From positions 62,001-126,000 of the forward strand of contig NZ_OY776576.1 of the NCBI RefSeq assembly GCF_963675815.1: a stretch of DNA of 64,000 bases. The letters run 5' to 3'. How positions within the stretch are numbered: the first letter of the stretch is position 1; each line of letters starts with the position of its first letter. Positions 9,009 through 17,104 of the stretch are shown here, piece after piece. The position numbers and the translations under genes are program-made. Under the pieces are notes generated by a model. It ran no database searches, was not told where the DNA came from, and worked only from the letters and a program-made list of their open reading frames with translations. This DNA is from an uncultured Desulfuromusa sp. (GTDB lineage Bacteria; Desulfobacterota; Desulfuromonadia; Desulfuromonadales; Geopsychrobacteraceae).

Positions 9009-10058
9009 TTAAGTTCTTCTTTCCATTTTTTTATTGATAAGCTGATCAAACAATTGACGGTACTGGCTGATGATGACATTCATAGAAAAGCTCTTTTCAA
9101 ATTCCAGGCTTCCTTGTTCAATCATCCCTTTCACCAGATCATGATCGCTAAGAGCCCTGTTGACCTGCTCGGCACATTGCCCAACATTATCAATTTCAAA
9201 TAACAGTCCATTTTTTTCATGTTCGATCAACCACGCTGGCCCCTGACTTGCGGCAGCGACCAGAGGCGTCTTTGTCGCCCAAGCTTCCAGCACAACATTT
9301 CCCAGAGGTTCAAAGCGGGAAGGGAAAACACAGACATCGGCCAAATCAAAAAGCTTACGAACATCTTTACGCAGGCCAAGAAAGTAAACACGGTCAGAGA
9401 CTCCCAAGGACTGCGCCAGAGCTTGCAGTTCTTCCTGTAACTCGCCTTCACCGGCAATCAATAATGTTGTGTCAGGAATTTTCGGCAAGGCTTTAATAAG
9501 AACGTCTTGCGCTTTTTTCGGATGCAATCGTCCTAATGTCAATAAAATTCGATGACCTTCAGGTATTGAAGGGATGGGTTCAATCACATTTAAGGGTTCC
9601 GGAAGTTCACCAAAATTGGAAATCATGCTGACGTCGTCTTGCGACCATCCATTATCCACGACATGTCTTACCAGATCAGGAGCATTAACAATCAGATGAT
9701 CACATTTGCGATAGTTATTGATATCGTAGTAGCCTCCCAGGCGGCCAACAACAACGGCTCTACTTTTCGGACATTTTCGGGACGCCCTGTTGACCCAGGT
9801 AACAATCAGATCCGGATCAAAATCAGACACATACCGTTTCAAAAAATGGTTGTACAGAAAGAGCTTGCCAAACCTATCCATTGGTAAAGTTCGGAAATCA
9901 ACACCAGCACTTTGTAAGCGATTTTCCCGTGTGGGTTGAGCTTCTATAATCAGACGTTGTTGAATTGATTCATCTTTAGTAAAAGCATATGCAACTTTTT
10001 CAAAATAAGTCTCTGCACCGGCTTCAGACTGGGATAGTAAGATTTGCATTAATTTCAT
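9009..10058 (-). CDS. Glycosyltransferase family 4 (GT-B fold)
   Basis: This GT4-type enzyme of 349 residues is a close relative of its downstream neighbour. Seen: SEAGAETYFEKVAYAF near the N-terminus, LTLGRLHPKKAQDVLIKAL opening the donor half, and FEPLGNVVLEAW as the E-x7-E nucleotide-sugar motif. Both neighbours share the D-x-V-x-T-W-V/M-N-R-A-S segment in the first half, so they likely use similar acceptors. I choose the ATG at 10058, which falls 4 nt after the stop of the YrbL-type kinase. A longer frame reaching 10115 would overlap that gene and add residues unlike the family. It belongs to a tight leftward core-assembly operon. Donor unknown. Confidence 0.84.
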   Translation of the reverse strand: MKLMQILLSQSEAGAETYFEKVAYAFTKDESIQQRLIIEAQPTRENRLQSAGVDFRTLPMDRFGKLFLYNHFLKRYVSDFDPDLIVTWVNRASRKCPKSRAVVVGRLGGYYDINNYRKCDHLIVNAPDLVRHVVDNGWSQDDVSMISNFGELPEPLNVIEPIPSIPEGHRILLTLGRLHPKKAQDVLIKALPKIPDTTLLIAGEGELQEELQALAQSLGVSDRVYFLGLRKDVRKLFDLADVCVFPSRFEPLGNVVLEAWATKTPLVAAASQGPAWLIEHEKNGLLFEIDNVGQCAEQVNRALSDHDLVKGMIEQGSLEFEKSFSMNVIISQYRQLFDQLINKKMERRT

Positions 10059-10062
10059 AGTG

Positions 10063-10785
10063 TCATCTTTTCGATTGGCATGAGCCGGAAATAAACTCTT
10101 TTGCCGTTTCATCACGATGCATCAACATTCCGACTCGACTTGGCTCTCTCCCCTCAGCACAATGATCTAAAAAATCTGATATCCTATCGTTTAAACGCTT
10201 TATTTTAGCCTGAATTTTTCTTTTCTGTAACATGCGGGGCAGCCATTTAAACGGGATTAGCGTAGAGGCCCCGAGTCCATCGACAACGACCAGCCGGACA
10301 ATATTTCCAATATCATCCAGTTGCACAACAATATTATGCGTCAATAATTCACGTGACGGAACAGCTTGAGCTAGCCAGAAATGGGTCAATTCCCCAACAG
10401 CTTGCTGACAAGCTGAATGATACCCCTCGGCCCAAAGATATTGCTTCAAAGAGACTGAAACCCTGCCATCTGCATCTCGAATAAGCTCTGTGACCAATCC
10501 GGGACCAAAATCAGTTTCTACAAACTCATAACACCGATAGATATGCCGATAAATGGTATCTCCACAAACCTTCTCCAAGCTATGAATAACCTGGTATTCT
10601 TCCAGATTATCATCAAAGGCAGATAACCGTCTGAGATTTTTAGGAAAGCCTTTCTTTCTGCGGAGATCTTCCAGGGTAAAATCCGGCCGACGCACCTTGA
10701 TACAAAGATTCGCATCCTCAGGGTGGACAAAACAGAGCCGGTTTCCACCTTGGGCAAATGGCTTGATTTGTTGCAACAGAATCAT
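10063..10785 (-). CDS. YrbL-type protein kinase-like protein (candidate LPS-core kinase)
   Basis: This 240-residue protein fits the YrbL family, named from the PhoP-regulated YrbL of enterics and related to protein-kinase folds. Visible are QGGNRLCFVHPEDANLCIKV near the N-terminus, which places a lysine like the ATP-gripping lysine. A central QVIHSLEKVCGDTIYRHIYRC follows, and then LTHNIVVQLDDIGNIVRLVVVDGLG, where NIVVQ and the later D match the catalytic-loop and metal-binding positions. The start at 10785 makes a 4-nt ATGA overlap with the upstream gene; a TTG at 10797 is possible. Given glycosyltransferases on both sides, phosphorylation of a core sugar (as by WaaP/WaaY) is a fair guess. 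No substrate is shown. Confidence 0.68.
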   Translation of the reverse strand: MILLQQIKPFAQGGNRLCFVHPEDANLCIKVRRPDFTLEDLRRKKGFPKNLRRLSAFDDNLEEYQVIHSLEKVCGDTIYRHIYRCYEFVETDFGPGLVTELIRDADGRVSVSLKQYLWAEGYHSACQQAVGELTHFWLAQAVPSRELLTHNIVVQLDDIGNIVRLVVVDGLGASTLIPFKWLPRMLQKRKIQAKIKRLNDRISDFLDHCAEGREPSRVGMLMHRDETAKEFISGSCQSKR

Positions 10786-11825
10786 GGCTTCAAACAACCA
10801 TCCGGGTTAATATCCTGCGCCCAGACATAGTCATGACTGTAGGGCTGCAACAGAGAAGACTCAAGAATATACTGGGCATACAGTTTATTATTCATCTCTT
10901 TATGAAAAAACTCACGGGCACAAGCAGCCCACGCCTGTCGTTTTACATCATCATTATGAAACTCGCGTATTTTATTACGTAGATCGTCTGCATCATCAAA
11001 ATAAACGACAGAATCAGGCGGCAGCAGGGTGTCAAAACGTGGCGAGCTGTGGGTGAACTGAAGAATCCCGTTTCCTGCGAGTTGGGCCATCCGCGCCGAA
11101 GAATACCAGTAATGTCCTTCCTGACGATTCAGATTCAGTCCCATTTTGGTTTCACTTAACGCATGATCATAGTCCCGGCCCCACACTGGCGGGTCTCCAA
11201 AGCTACCAAAAGTCTTGAATTTCATCTCCGTCTGCAATGTATCTTTTAGAGATTTCACCAGTTCCAGTCGTTTGGTAAAATCATCACTGTTACTACAAAA
11301 CAGAAGATCAATTTCAAACTCTTTTTTAATCGAGTTGTCGAGGTTTTCGACAGCTGGATCAACCGGATTCGGCATATGATAAATACGCGCCCGACTCCCT
11401 TCAAAAATAGACAGTTCACAGCGCCCGGTAGAAACAAATATGGCATCCACAACTTGAGCACGATGCTTGATCTTCTCTACATTTTCCGGGACAAACAAGG
11501 GATCATTATTGCAATGTGCAAGAGCTGCATGGGGACAGATTTGCCGAATTTTCTCCAGCGTTTCATTACTGACGATATCACAATGCCCCGCAATAACCAG
11601 ATCAGGATCAAAGGCTTCGACAGTCTCCAGCAAACGTTTATTTGCTTTGCCTTTACCAAGGTCGCGCCAGCCGAAAGGTGCTTCAAATGCGGCCACGTCG
11701 CGATCACTGAACCCCTGAACAAAATGATCATTCCTGATCAATCCATGAGTCAACTTCTGTGCCCAGCTGACACGCGTTTTTCCATATCGTCTTAATTGCT
11801 GATAAGCTATATGTAGAACTCGCAT
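10782..11825 (-). CDS. CgeB-like glycosyltransferase (GT-B, group 1)
   Basis: This 347-residue protein looks like the CgeB/group-1 branch of GT-B glycosyltransferases. The first half holds LVIAGHCDIVSNETLEKIR and PNPVDPAVENL. The second half holds DLLFCSNSDDF, ETKMGLNLNRQEGHYWYSSARMAQLAGNG and VVYFDDADDLRNKIREF, which is the usual order of the donor-binding part. It overlaps the downstream YrbL-type gene by 4 nt, so the two are coupled, and 38 nt separate it from the next glycosyltransferase upstream. A role in LPS-core or O-chain assembly is inferred from the operon. Length and motif order look intact. Confidence 0.75.
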   Translation of the reverse strand: MRVLHIAYQQLRRYGKTRVSWAQKLTHGLIRNDHFVQGFSDRDVAAFEAPFGWRDLGKGKANKRLLETVEAFDPDLVIAGHCDIVSNETLEKIRQICPHAALAHCNNDPLFVPENVEKIKHRAQVVDAIFVSTGRCELSIFEGSRARIYHMPNPVDPAVENLDNSIKKEFEIDLLFCSNSDDFTKRLELVKSLKDTLQTEMKFKTFGSFGDPPVWGRDYDHALSETKMGLNLNRQEGHYWYSSARMAQLAGNGILQFTHSSPRFDTLLPPDSVVYFDDADDLRNKIREFHNDDVKRQAWAACAREFFHKEMNNKLYAQYILESSLLQPYSHDYVWAQDINPDGCLKP

Positions 11826-11863
11826 GGTTTCACCCGCTTTTCCATATCTCTGGTGTTTCGGTC

Positions 11864-12988
11864 TTAAGCATCAGCCAGAATTCTCTGATAACTCGCCCAT
11901 TCCGCTGCACACATTTTTTCTACTGTATACTCATTTTCCACAAAAGTTCGCGCAGCCGTCCCAATTTTTGTTAAATCCGTATCTGGCGCTAACGCTAACC
12001 TGAGTTTATCTGCCAGATCTTCTGCATCATTATTTTTAAACAACCAGCCGGTCTCTCCATCACGAACCGTTTCCAAAGCGCCTCCGTGGGCTGAAGCAAT
12101 AATCGGCTTCCCCATTGCCTGAGCTTCGACAGCCACACGACCAAAGGCTTCCGGTTCAGTTGAGGCGGAGACAACAACATCTGCCAAAGCATAAAAAGGG
12201 ACAATATCTGCTTGATCACCCACGAAAAAAACCCGAGATTCAATGCCTGAAGAGGTCGCCAGATTTCTGAGTTCATCGAGAAAAGCCCGCTTATGACCAG
12301 CCCCTCCAATGATCACAGCTTGCCACTTCAGCTCTTGAATTTGAGCTAAGGCCTGCAAAAATAAAGTCTGCCCTTTCCAACGAGTTAATCGTCCAGGGAG
12401 AGCGATTACAGGCAAATCATCAACAAGCCCCCAATGTTCTTTCAACTGTTGTAATTTAACTGCTGTAACTTTCTGCGGATCGATACGATCCGGGTCAAAT
12501 CCACGTGGAGCAATATCAATCAACGTTTCATCAATGCCGTAATTGTCCAGGATATGATTTTTTATGAATTGGCTGATGGCTATAACTCTCTGCCCACGAG
12601 TCATAATACTATTATAAAACTTTTTCATACGATTCTGGATGCGGTGGGTGCCATGAAAAGTTGTGACAAACGGAATACCTGTAAGCCGACAGGCGATATA
12701 AGCGGCCCAGGCCGGAGCTCGGGAACGGGCATGTACCAGGTTGATTTTTTCATCGAGAATCAATTTTCGCAACTGATATGCCGAGGACAGAATCGCAAAA
12801 GGATTGCGCTTGGCAAGCGGTAAAGTCAAATGTTTCGTACCACCTTTATCCAGTTCAACAACCAATCTCCCGCCTTGAGAAGCAACAAAACTTTCAGCCC
12901 CTTGCAAAACTATGAACGCCGCCATTTCGACGGTCCCGCGTTCAACACCCCCCTGTTCAAGAGCAGCTGTCACTTGAAGAATTTTCAT
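11864..12988 (-). CDS. Glycosyltransferase family 4 (GT-B fold)
   Basis: This 374-residue GT4 enzyme has ALEQGGVERGTVEMA at the N-terminus, HARSRAPAWAAYIACRLTG with the acceptor-side histidine near residue 89, LPGRLTRWKGQTLFLQAL at the domain junction, and EAFGRVAVEAQAMGKPIIAS as the E-x7-E donor site near 285. The pattern resembles RfaG/WaaG-like enzymes that act on the heptose region. The ATG at 12988 overlaps the stop of the upstream ELM1-family gene by 4 nt (ATGA), so they are translated together. Clear family, unknown sugar. Confidence 0.85.
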   Translation of the reverse strand: MKILQVTAALEQGGVERGTVEMAAFIVLQGAESFVASQGGRLVVELDKGGTKHLTLPLAKRNPFAILSSAYQLRKLILDEKINLVHARSRAPAWAAYIACRLTGIPFVTTFHGTHRIQNRMKKFYNSIMTRGQRVIAISQFIKNHILDNYGIDETLIDIAPRGFDPDRIDPQKVTAVKLQQLKEHWGLVDDLPVIALPGRLTRWKGQTLFLQALAQIQELKWQAVIIGGAGHKRAFLDELRNLATSSGIESRVFFVGDQADIVPFYALADVVVSASTEPEAFGRVAVEAQAMGKPIIASAHGGALETVRDGETGWLFKNNDAEDLADKLRLALAPDTDLTKIGTAARTFVENEYTVEKMCAAEWASYQRILADA

Positions 12989-13950
12989 ACAGATTTCAAT
13001 TCAAAGTTTTCTGTCATTTTTTGTTTAAAAATATCAGCCAGAGAAATTTTATTTTGACATGTATCACAGGAACCATCGAACACGTGCAGACAGTTCATTG
13101 CAGATAAAGTCTTGAGCAATTGGCTAAATTTGCTGCGTTCAGACAGTTCACCGGACAGGGGTAAAACTTCGACACAGCTCGTCCCAAAACTAACCGCCTC
13201 ACTGATCATTGAACTTGAGTCTGCTGTTAAAAAAACATAGTCACTATGCTGCAGGTAATCGGGGATCGGATTAATCGGTTCCTGAGAATAATACACCGCT
13301 CGTTGATAGCTGAATTCATGCAACATCTTCTCAACAACTTCAGGAGTACGTCGTGAGGTTGTCATCCAGACTTTATGTTCAGGAAACAGCTCTAAAATAT
13401 GAACAATTTGCTGTCTTAACAGCTCCACATTCATTTTTGAGTGTGGACTATCACCGCCGATAACCAGCGCAATATATTTATCTCCAGCCTGCGGTTTAAT
13501 AATTCCTTGAGGCTCAACATAGGTCAAATTAATCGGCACATCAACAATATTGGCCTGTGCAGGCGGATTATCGTGCTGTTGCGCAACAATCAAATCAAAA
13601 TCAAATCGATACCCTCTGGGCAGCATAATGGCAACTGATTGACATCCCAGCTGCTTCGCCAGAGCCTTGTTCGCATAATAAGTCCCGGAACCTGCTGATA
13701 CAACCGCAGCATATTCACCGGCCCTTTTCTCTGCATCAAACAAACTGTCAGAATAAATTCCCAGCCGGTCCAGCAGATAGGACAATGCCTTTCTCCCACG
13801 GTTCCGGAAACTCACCGGGCATAAATCATACCCATAGCCAAGGAGCCCGGCAAAAGCAATCGCCTGGTTCACATGGCCGGGCTTCCCATCACTCAGAATC
13901 AGGAATCGTTCGGGTGTCACAATTGTTCTTTCAACTGGACTCTGCTTCAT
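12985..13950 (-). CDS. ELM1/DUF1022-family protein, second copy
   Basis: This protein of 321 residues opens with LILSDGKPGHVNQAIAFAGLLG, the usual ELM1-family N-terminus, then VVSAGSGTYYANKALAKQLG, VMLPRGYRFDFDLIVAQQHD in the middle, VIGGDSPHSKM, and TADSSSMISEAVSFGTSCVEVLP near residue 240. The family keeps this last loop, which resembles the donor loop of MurG-like enzymes. It shares that loop with the gene at 5944-6975 but has a more typical N-terminus. A TTG at 13953 is an alternative start. It overlaps the Trm112-type gene by 20 nt and the following GT4 gene by 4 nt, so it is embedded in the lipid A-to-core operon. Biochemical function is not known to me for any bacterial member. Confidence 0.75.
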   Translation of the reverse strand: MKQSPVERTIVTPERFLILSDGKPGHVNQAIAFAGLLGYGYDLCPVSFRNRGRKALSYLLDRLGIYSDSLFDAEKRAGEYAAVVSAGSGTYYANKALAKQLGCQSVAIMLPRGYRFDFDLIVAQQHDNPPAQANIVDVPINLTYVEPQGIIKPQAGDKYIALVIGGDSPHSKMNVELLRQQIVHILELFPEHKVWMTTSRRTPEVVEKMLHEFSYQRAVYYSQEPINPIPDYLQHSDYVFLTADSSSMISEAVSFGTSCVEVLPLSGELSERSKFSQLLKTLSAMNCLHVFDGSCDTCQNKISLADIFKQKMTENFELKSV

Positions 13951-14098
13951 CAATCAACATCACCGGAATATCATCACGGATGGGATACCGCAAACGGCAA
14001 GCATCGCAGAGGATATAATCACCTTCATCACTAAGTTTCACGGGTTGTTTACACTTCGGGCAGGCAAGAATTTCCATCAACTCAGGACGTACTGGCAT
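13931..14098 (-). CDS. Trm112-family small zinc-ribbon protein
   Basis: This 55-residue protein is too small for most automatic cut-offs but fits the Trm112 (UPF0434/YcaR) family. It opens with RPELMEILACPKCK, has a second CDACR pair, and ends with YPIRDDIPVMLIDEA, all family hallmarks. Four cysteines (13, 16, 31, 34) can hold one zinc. In enterics ycaR sits directly beside lpxK, as here, where it starts 4 nt after the lpxK stop. Trm112 activates methyltransferases in eukaryotes and archaea; the bacterial role is unsettled. It overlaps the ELM1-family gene by 20 nt. Confidence 0.9.
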   Translation of the reverse strand: MPVRPELMEILACPKCKQPVKLSDEGDYILCDACRLRYPIRDDIPVMLIDEAESS

Positions 14099-14101
14099 GT
14101 G

Positions 14102-15166
14102 TTAACTCCATAGACGTTTCTTCAGTCTTTCCATCAGCTCTGTTGAATTATCAATATTAATATCCATAGGTATCTGATAACAAGGCAATGTAAACATATC
14201 AGCTGCAAGCTTCACAGCATCTTTTTCTGTTGTAATCAGCGCATCTACACTCATTGCGGCCTTATTCAGCTGCTCCAGAATTTGAGTCCGGTACTCAGTG
14301 TGATCCGTAAAAGAAAGTCTCTTGGTCAAAGATAGCCCAATTTTTTCCAGAGAGGAAAAAAAACTTTCCGGATCGGCGATCCCGGCAAAAGCCAACAATT
14401 TAAGCCCCTTCAATTGATCGACGGGGACCCGATCTCCATCAAGATCAACAGCAATATCAGCCAGCTGATGCTCACTGTTATAAACCTTGTAACCCATAAA
14501 GTCATCACTGGTCGGCAGCTTCGATCGGCTCATCAGAATAAAGTCGGCTCGCTTCAGGGCATCCGGAAATTCACGGAGATTTCCGGCTGGAAGAGGCCAC
14601 CCATTGCCAAGCGGGCGCGAAGCATCAAGCAAAACCAGATCGACGTCTCGTTTGACTGCACGATGTTGAAAACCGTCATCCAGAATAATAACATCAGATT
14701 CTTCGTGCTGTTCCAGAACCTTCATGGCATGAATGCGTTTTTTTGCAATGATAACAGAGCACCTGGGATTTCTTTTTGCCAGAAGATAGGGTTCATCACC
14801 GCATTCAGCAGGGGACATCAATATCCCGTCTCCTCTGGAAACAATACCGACATCTCCGTTGAAACTACCGGCGTACCCACGACTGACAATTGCAGCACGT
14901 TTCCTCTGATTGCCAAACTCTTTGACCAACCAATCGACAACGGGGGTTTTTCCTGTCCCTCCGGCAGCAAGATTACCCACTGAAATCACCGGCAAATGCG
15001 CTTGATATGCAGGAAATACATTAGAATCGTAGCAGCGGTTACGAATCCAACCAACACCCCCATATAAAATTGAAAATGGGAGTAAGAGCAATAGAAGCAA
15101 CTTTTCCCATAAATTCCTTGCCCCTTGCTTAACAAGAGAACGATGGATAGCCAGGAGGCAACTCAT
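14102..15166 (-). CDS. lpxK: Tetraacyldisaccharide 4'-kinase
   Basis: LpxK phosphorylates the 4'-position of the lipid A disaccharide at the inner membrane, giving lipid IVA. The 354-residue protein has an N-terminal membrane helix (LLLLLLLPFSILYGGVGW at about 23-40), a Walker A GGTGKT at 69-74, DDGFQH in the middle (LpxK signature IILDDGFQHR), and LLAFAGIADPESFF in the C-terminal half. The ATG at 15166 overlaps the waaA stop by 4 nt (ATGA), so I take it over a longer frame reaching 15259 that would overlap waaA further. Between waaA and the Trm112-type gene, the order matches related Deltaproteobacteria. Confidence 0.95.
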   Translation of the reverse strand: MSCLLAIHRSLVKQGARNLWEKLLLLLLLPFSILYGGVGWIRNRCYDSNVFPAYQAHLPVISVGNLAAGGTGKTPVVDWLVKEFGNQRKRAAIVSRGYAGSFNGDVGIVSRGDGILMSPAECGDEPYLLAKRNPRCSVIIAKKRIHAMKVLEQHEESDVIILDDGFQHRAVKRDVDLVLLDASRPLGNGWPLPAGNLREFPDALKRADFILMSRSKLPTSDDFMGYKVYNSEHQLADIAVDLDGDRVPVDQLKGLKLLAFAGIADPESFFSSLEKIGLSLTKRLSFTDHTEYRTQILEQLNKAAMSVDALITTEKDAVKLAADMFTLPCYQIPMDINIDNSTELMERLKKRLWS

Positions 15167-16458
15167 TGCAAAACTTTTGAAATATGCCGCATGGTGCGCT
15201 CTGTCGTCCCGGCATTTTCTGCAATCAAGGAACGTCCTGCTTCGCCCATGGCACGACAACGAGCTGGGTCATTGAACATAATAATACTCTGGCGGACCAG
15301 CTCGCTCGGATTTGCAACCTTGACTCCAGCACCGGCACGGATCAATTTAGCGGAAATCTCCTTGAAATTATGGACATGTGGCCCAAAAAGAACCGGTTTT
15401 GACATTAACGCCGCCTCTAAAAGATTATGTCCCCCGACAGGAACCAGACTTCCACCGACAAAAATAAGATCAGCAACACTATAAAGATCAAGAACTTCAC
15501 CAAGGGTATCAACAACAAGAACTTCACCAGGAGCTAACAATGGATCTCCGGGTGACAATGTACTGCGAAGTCGGTATTTGAACCCGGATTCTTTCAGCAA
15601 AAATTGCACTTCACGTTTGCGCTCAGGATGGCGGGGGATAATAACCAGAATAAGATCCCGTTCAATCTGGTCGGCTATTTTTTTATATGCCTCCAGCAAA
15701 TATTTTTCTTCACTATCGTGGGTGCTTCCAGCCACAAAAATCGCTGACTGATCCGGCAAGATATATTGCTTTTTCCTTTCTTGAACCTGTATCGCGGTCA
15801 CTTCTTTCAAATCATGATCAAATTTGAGGTTACCGGTATTTTCAACACGGCCATCGGGGGCACCAAGGGCCATGATACGCTCAGCATCTGTTTGTGATTG
15901 CATACAAAAAGCAGAAAACCGATCCAATATGGGGCGTAACAGAAAACGTACAAAGCGGTAACGGGGAAAAGAGCGGTCTGATATGCGTCCGTTGACCAGA
16001 ACCAAAGGAATATTCAGTTGATGCGCCTGGCGGGTAAAATTGGGCCAGATTTCTGTTTCAACAATAATAATAAGTTCCGGATGAACCATATGAAGTGCTT
16101 TACGCACAGCCCAGGAAAAATCAAAAGGAAAGAACAGGCAAAGGTCAATGTCCTTGTCTTCCATGGCGATGGCATGCCCTGTTTCCGTGACATTACTGAC
16201 AAGAATTTGCAGGTCAGGATACTTCAAACGAATCTGTTTAATCAGAGGCATTGCGGCACGGGTTTCTCCTACGGAAACCGCATGAATCCAGACGGTTTTT
16301 TTAGACCGAAGTAAACTCAGTTGCTGCGGAGAGTAATAACCCAACCGCTCTCTGATACCACGGCGACTCTTTCCATAGCGCAAGCCACGCAAAAGATAAT
16401 ATGGCACCAGAAAAATTGCTGAAATCAACAACAGGAGATTATATAGCAGATAAACCAT
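15163..16458 (-). CDS. waaA: 3-deoxy-D-manno-octulosonic acid (Kdo) transferase
   Basis: WaaA (KdtA) moves Kdo from CMP-Kdo to lipid IVA at the cytoplasmic face. The 431-residue protein has one N-terminal membrane anchor (LYNLLLLISAIFLVPYYLL), the family motif WIHAVSVGETRAAMPLI near residue 56 with the catalytic glutamate, ETEIWPNF near 130, GNLKFD near 213, and GHNLLEAA near 347 in the donor domain. Length matches known WaaA (about 425). It overlaps the upstream DUF374 acyltransferase gene by 20 nt and lpxK by 4 nt. Whether it adds one, two or more Kdo units cannot be read from the sequence. Confidence 0.95.
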   Translation of the reverse strand: MVYLLYNLLLLISAIFLVPYYLLRGLRYGKSRRGIRERLGYYSPQQLSLLRSKKTVWIHAVSVGETRAAMPLIKQIRLKYPDLQILVSNVTETGHAIAMEDKDIDLCLFFPFDFSWAVRKALHMVHPELIIIVETEIWPNFTRQAHQLNIPLVLVNGRISDRSFPRYRFVRFLLRPILDRFSAFCMQSQTDAERIMALGAPDGRVENTGNLKFDHDLKEVTAIQVQERKKQYILPDQSAIFVAGSTHDSEEKYLLEAYKKIADQIERDLILVIIPRHPERKREVQFLLKESGFKYRLRSTLSPGDPLLAPGEVLVVDTLGEVLDLYSVADLIFVGGSLVPVGGHNLLEAALMSKPVLFGPHVHNFKEISAKLIRAGAGVKVANPSELVRQSIIMFNDPARCRAMGEAGRSLIAENAGTTERTMRHISKVLQ

Positions 16459-17104
16459 AGGACTCCAAATGAGCTTCTGCTCGTCGCTGGTTGGCTTCCA
16501 TCGCTATCTTCAGCCGCTCCCGGAAACCATCAACGCCCTCTTCTTTATCAAAATAAAGAGGTTCTCCAAAAGAATAAACACCTCGAGAAAAAGGAAATGG
16601 AAACAAAAACCGATCCCAGGATTTAAATCGATGCCCACGGCTGCACACAAAAGCAAGAGGCATAACAGGACGGCCACTCATTCTCGCTAACTGAACGACG
16701 CCATCTTTTAATTCATGCCTTGGCCCTCTGGGACCATCCGGGGTCAAAACAATATCCGCTTTTTCCTGGCATAGTTCCAACATTTTCTTAAAGGCTGCCC
16801 TTCCACCGCGAGAAGAAGAACCCCGAACCGTATCCTGGTCAAAATACTTCATCGTCCGCGCAAGCAACTCTCCATCCTTTGAAGAACTGATCAATAGTTT
16901 TGCACGTTTTCCAGGATAACCAAAAACCAATAAAAACAACTGATCATGCCAAAAAGGGATAATAACGTGCTCTCCACTGTCCCAGAGGGAATGCAGCTGA
17001 TCAACACCGATAATATCTTTTCTTATCGATAAATTCAGTAAACGCATCACCAGAGAGGCGGTCAAGGGAACCATTTTTAAAAGGAGACGATCACCGACTT
17101 TCAT
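16439..17104 (-). CDS. DUF374 lysophospholipid acyltransferase-like protein
   Basis: This 221-residue protein belongs to the LPLAT superfamily (DUF374 branch). The HxxxxD-type motif is present as FWHDQLFLLVF near residue 52, followed by ISSSKDGELLARTMKYF and the strongly conserved TPDGPRGPRHELKDGVVQLAR near 121-141. In Deltaproteobacteria and other groups it lies beside msbA and waaA, where it may act as a late lipid A acyltransferase in place of LpxL. This is a proposal from context; the acyl donor and target are unknown. The N-terminus is weakly hydrophobic and may attach to the membrane. It overlaps msbA by 1 nt and waaA by 20 nt. Confidence 0.85.
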   Translation of the reverse strand: MKVGDRLLLKMVPLTASLVMRLLNLSIRKDIIGVDQLHSLWDSGEHVIIPFWHDQLFLLVFGYPGKRAKLLISSSKDGELLARTMKYFDQDTVRGSSSRGGRAAFKKMLELCQEKADIVLTPDGPRGPRHELKDGVVQLARMSGRPVMPLAFVCSRGHRFKSWDRFLFPFPFSRGVYSFGEPLYFDKEEGVDGFRERLKIAMEANQRRAEAHLESYGLSAI

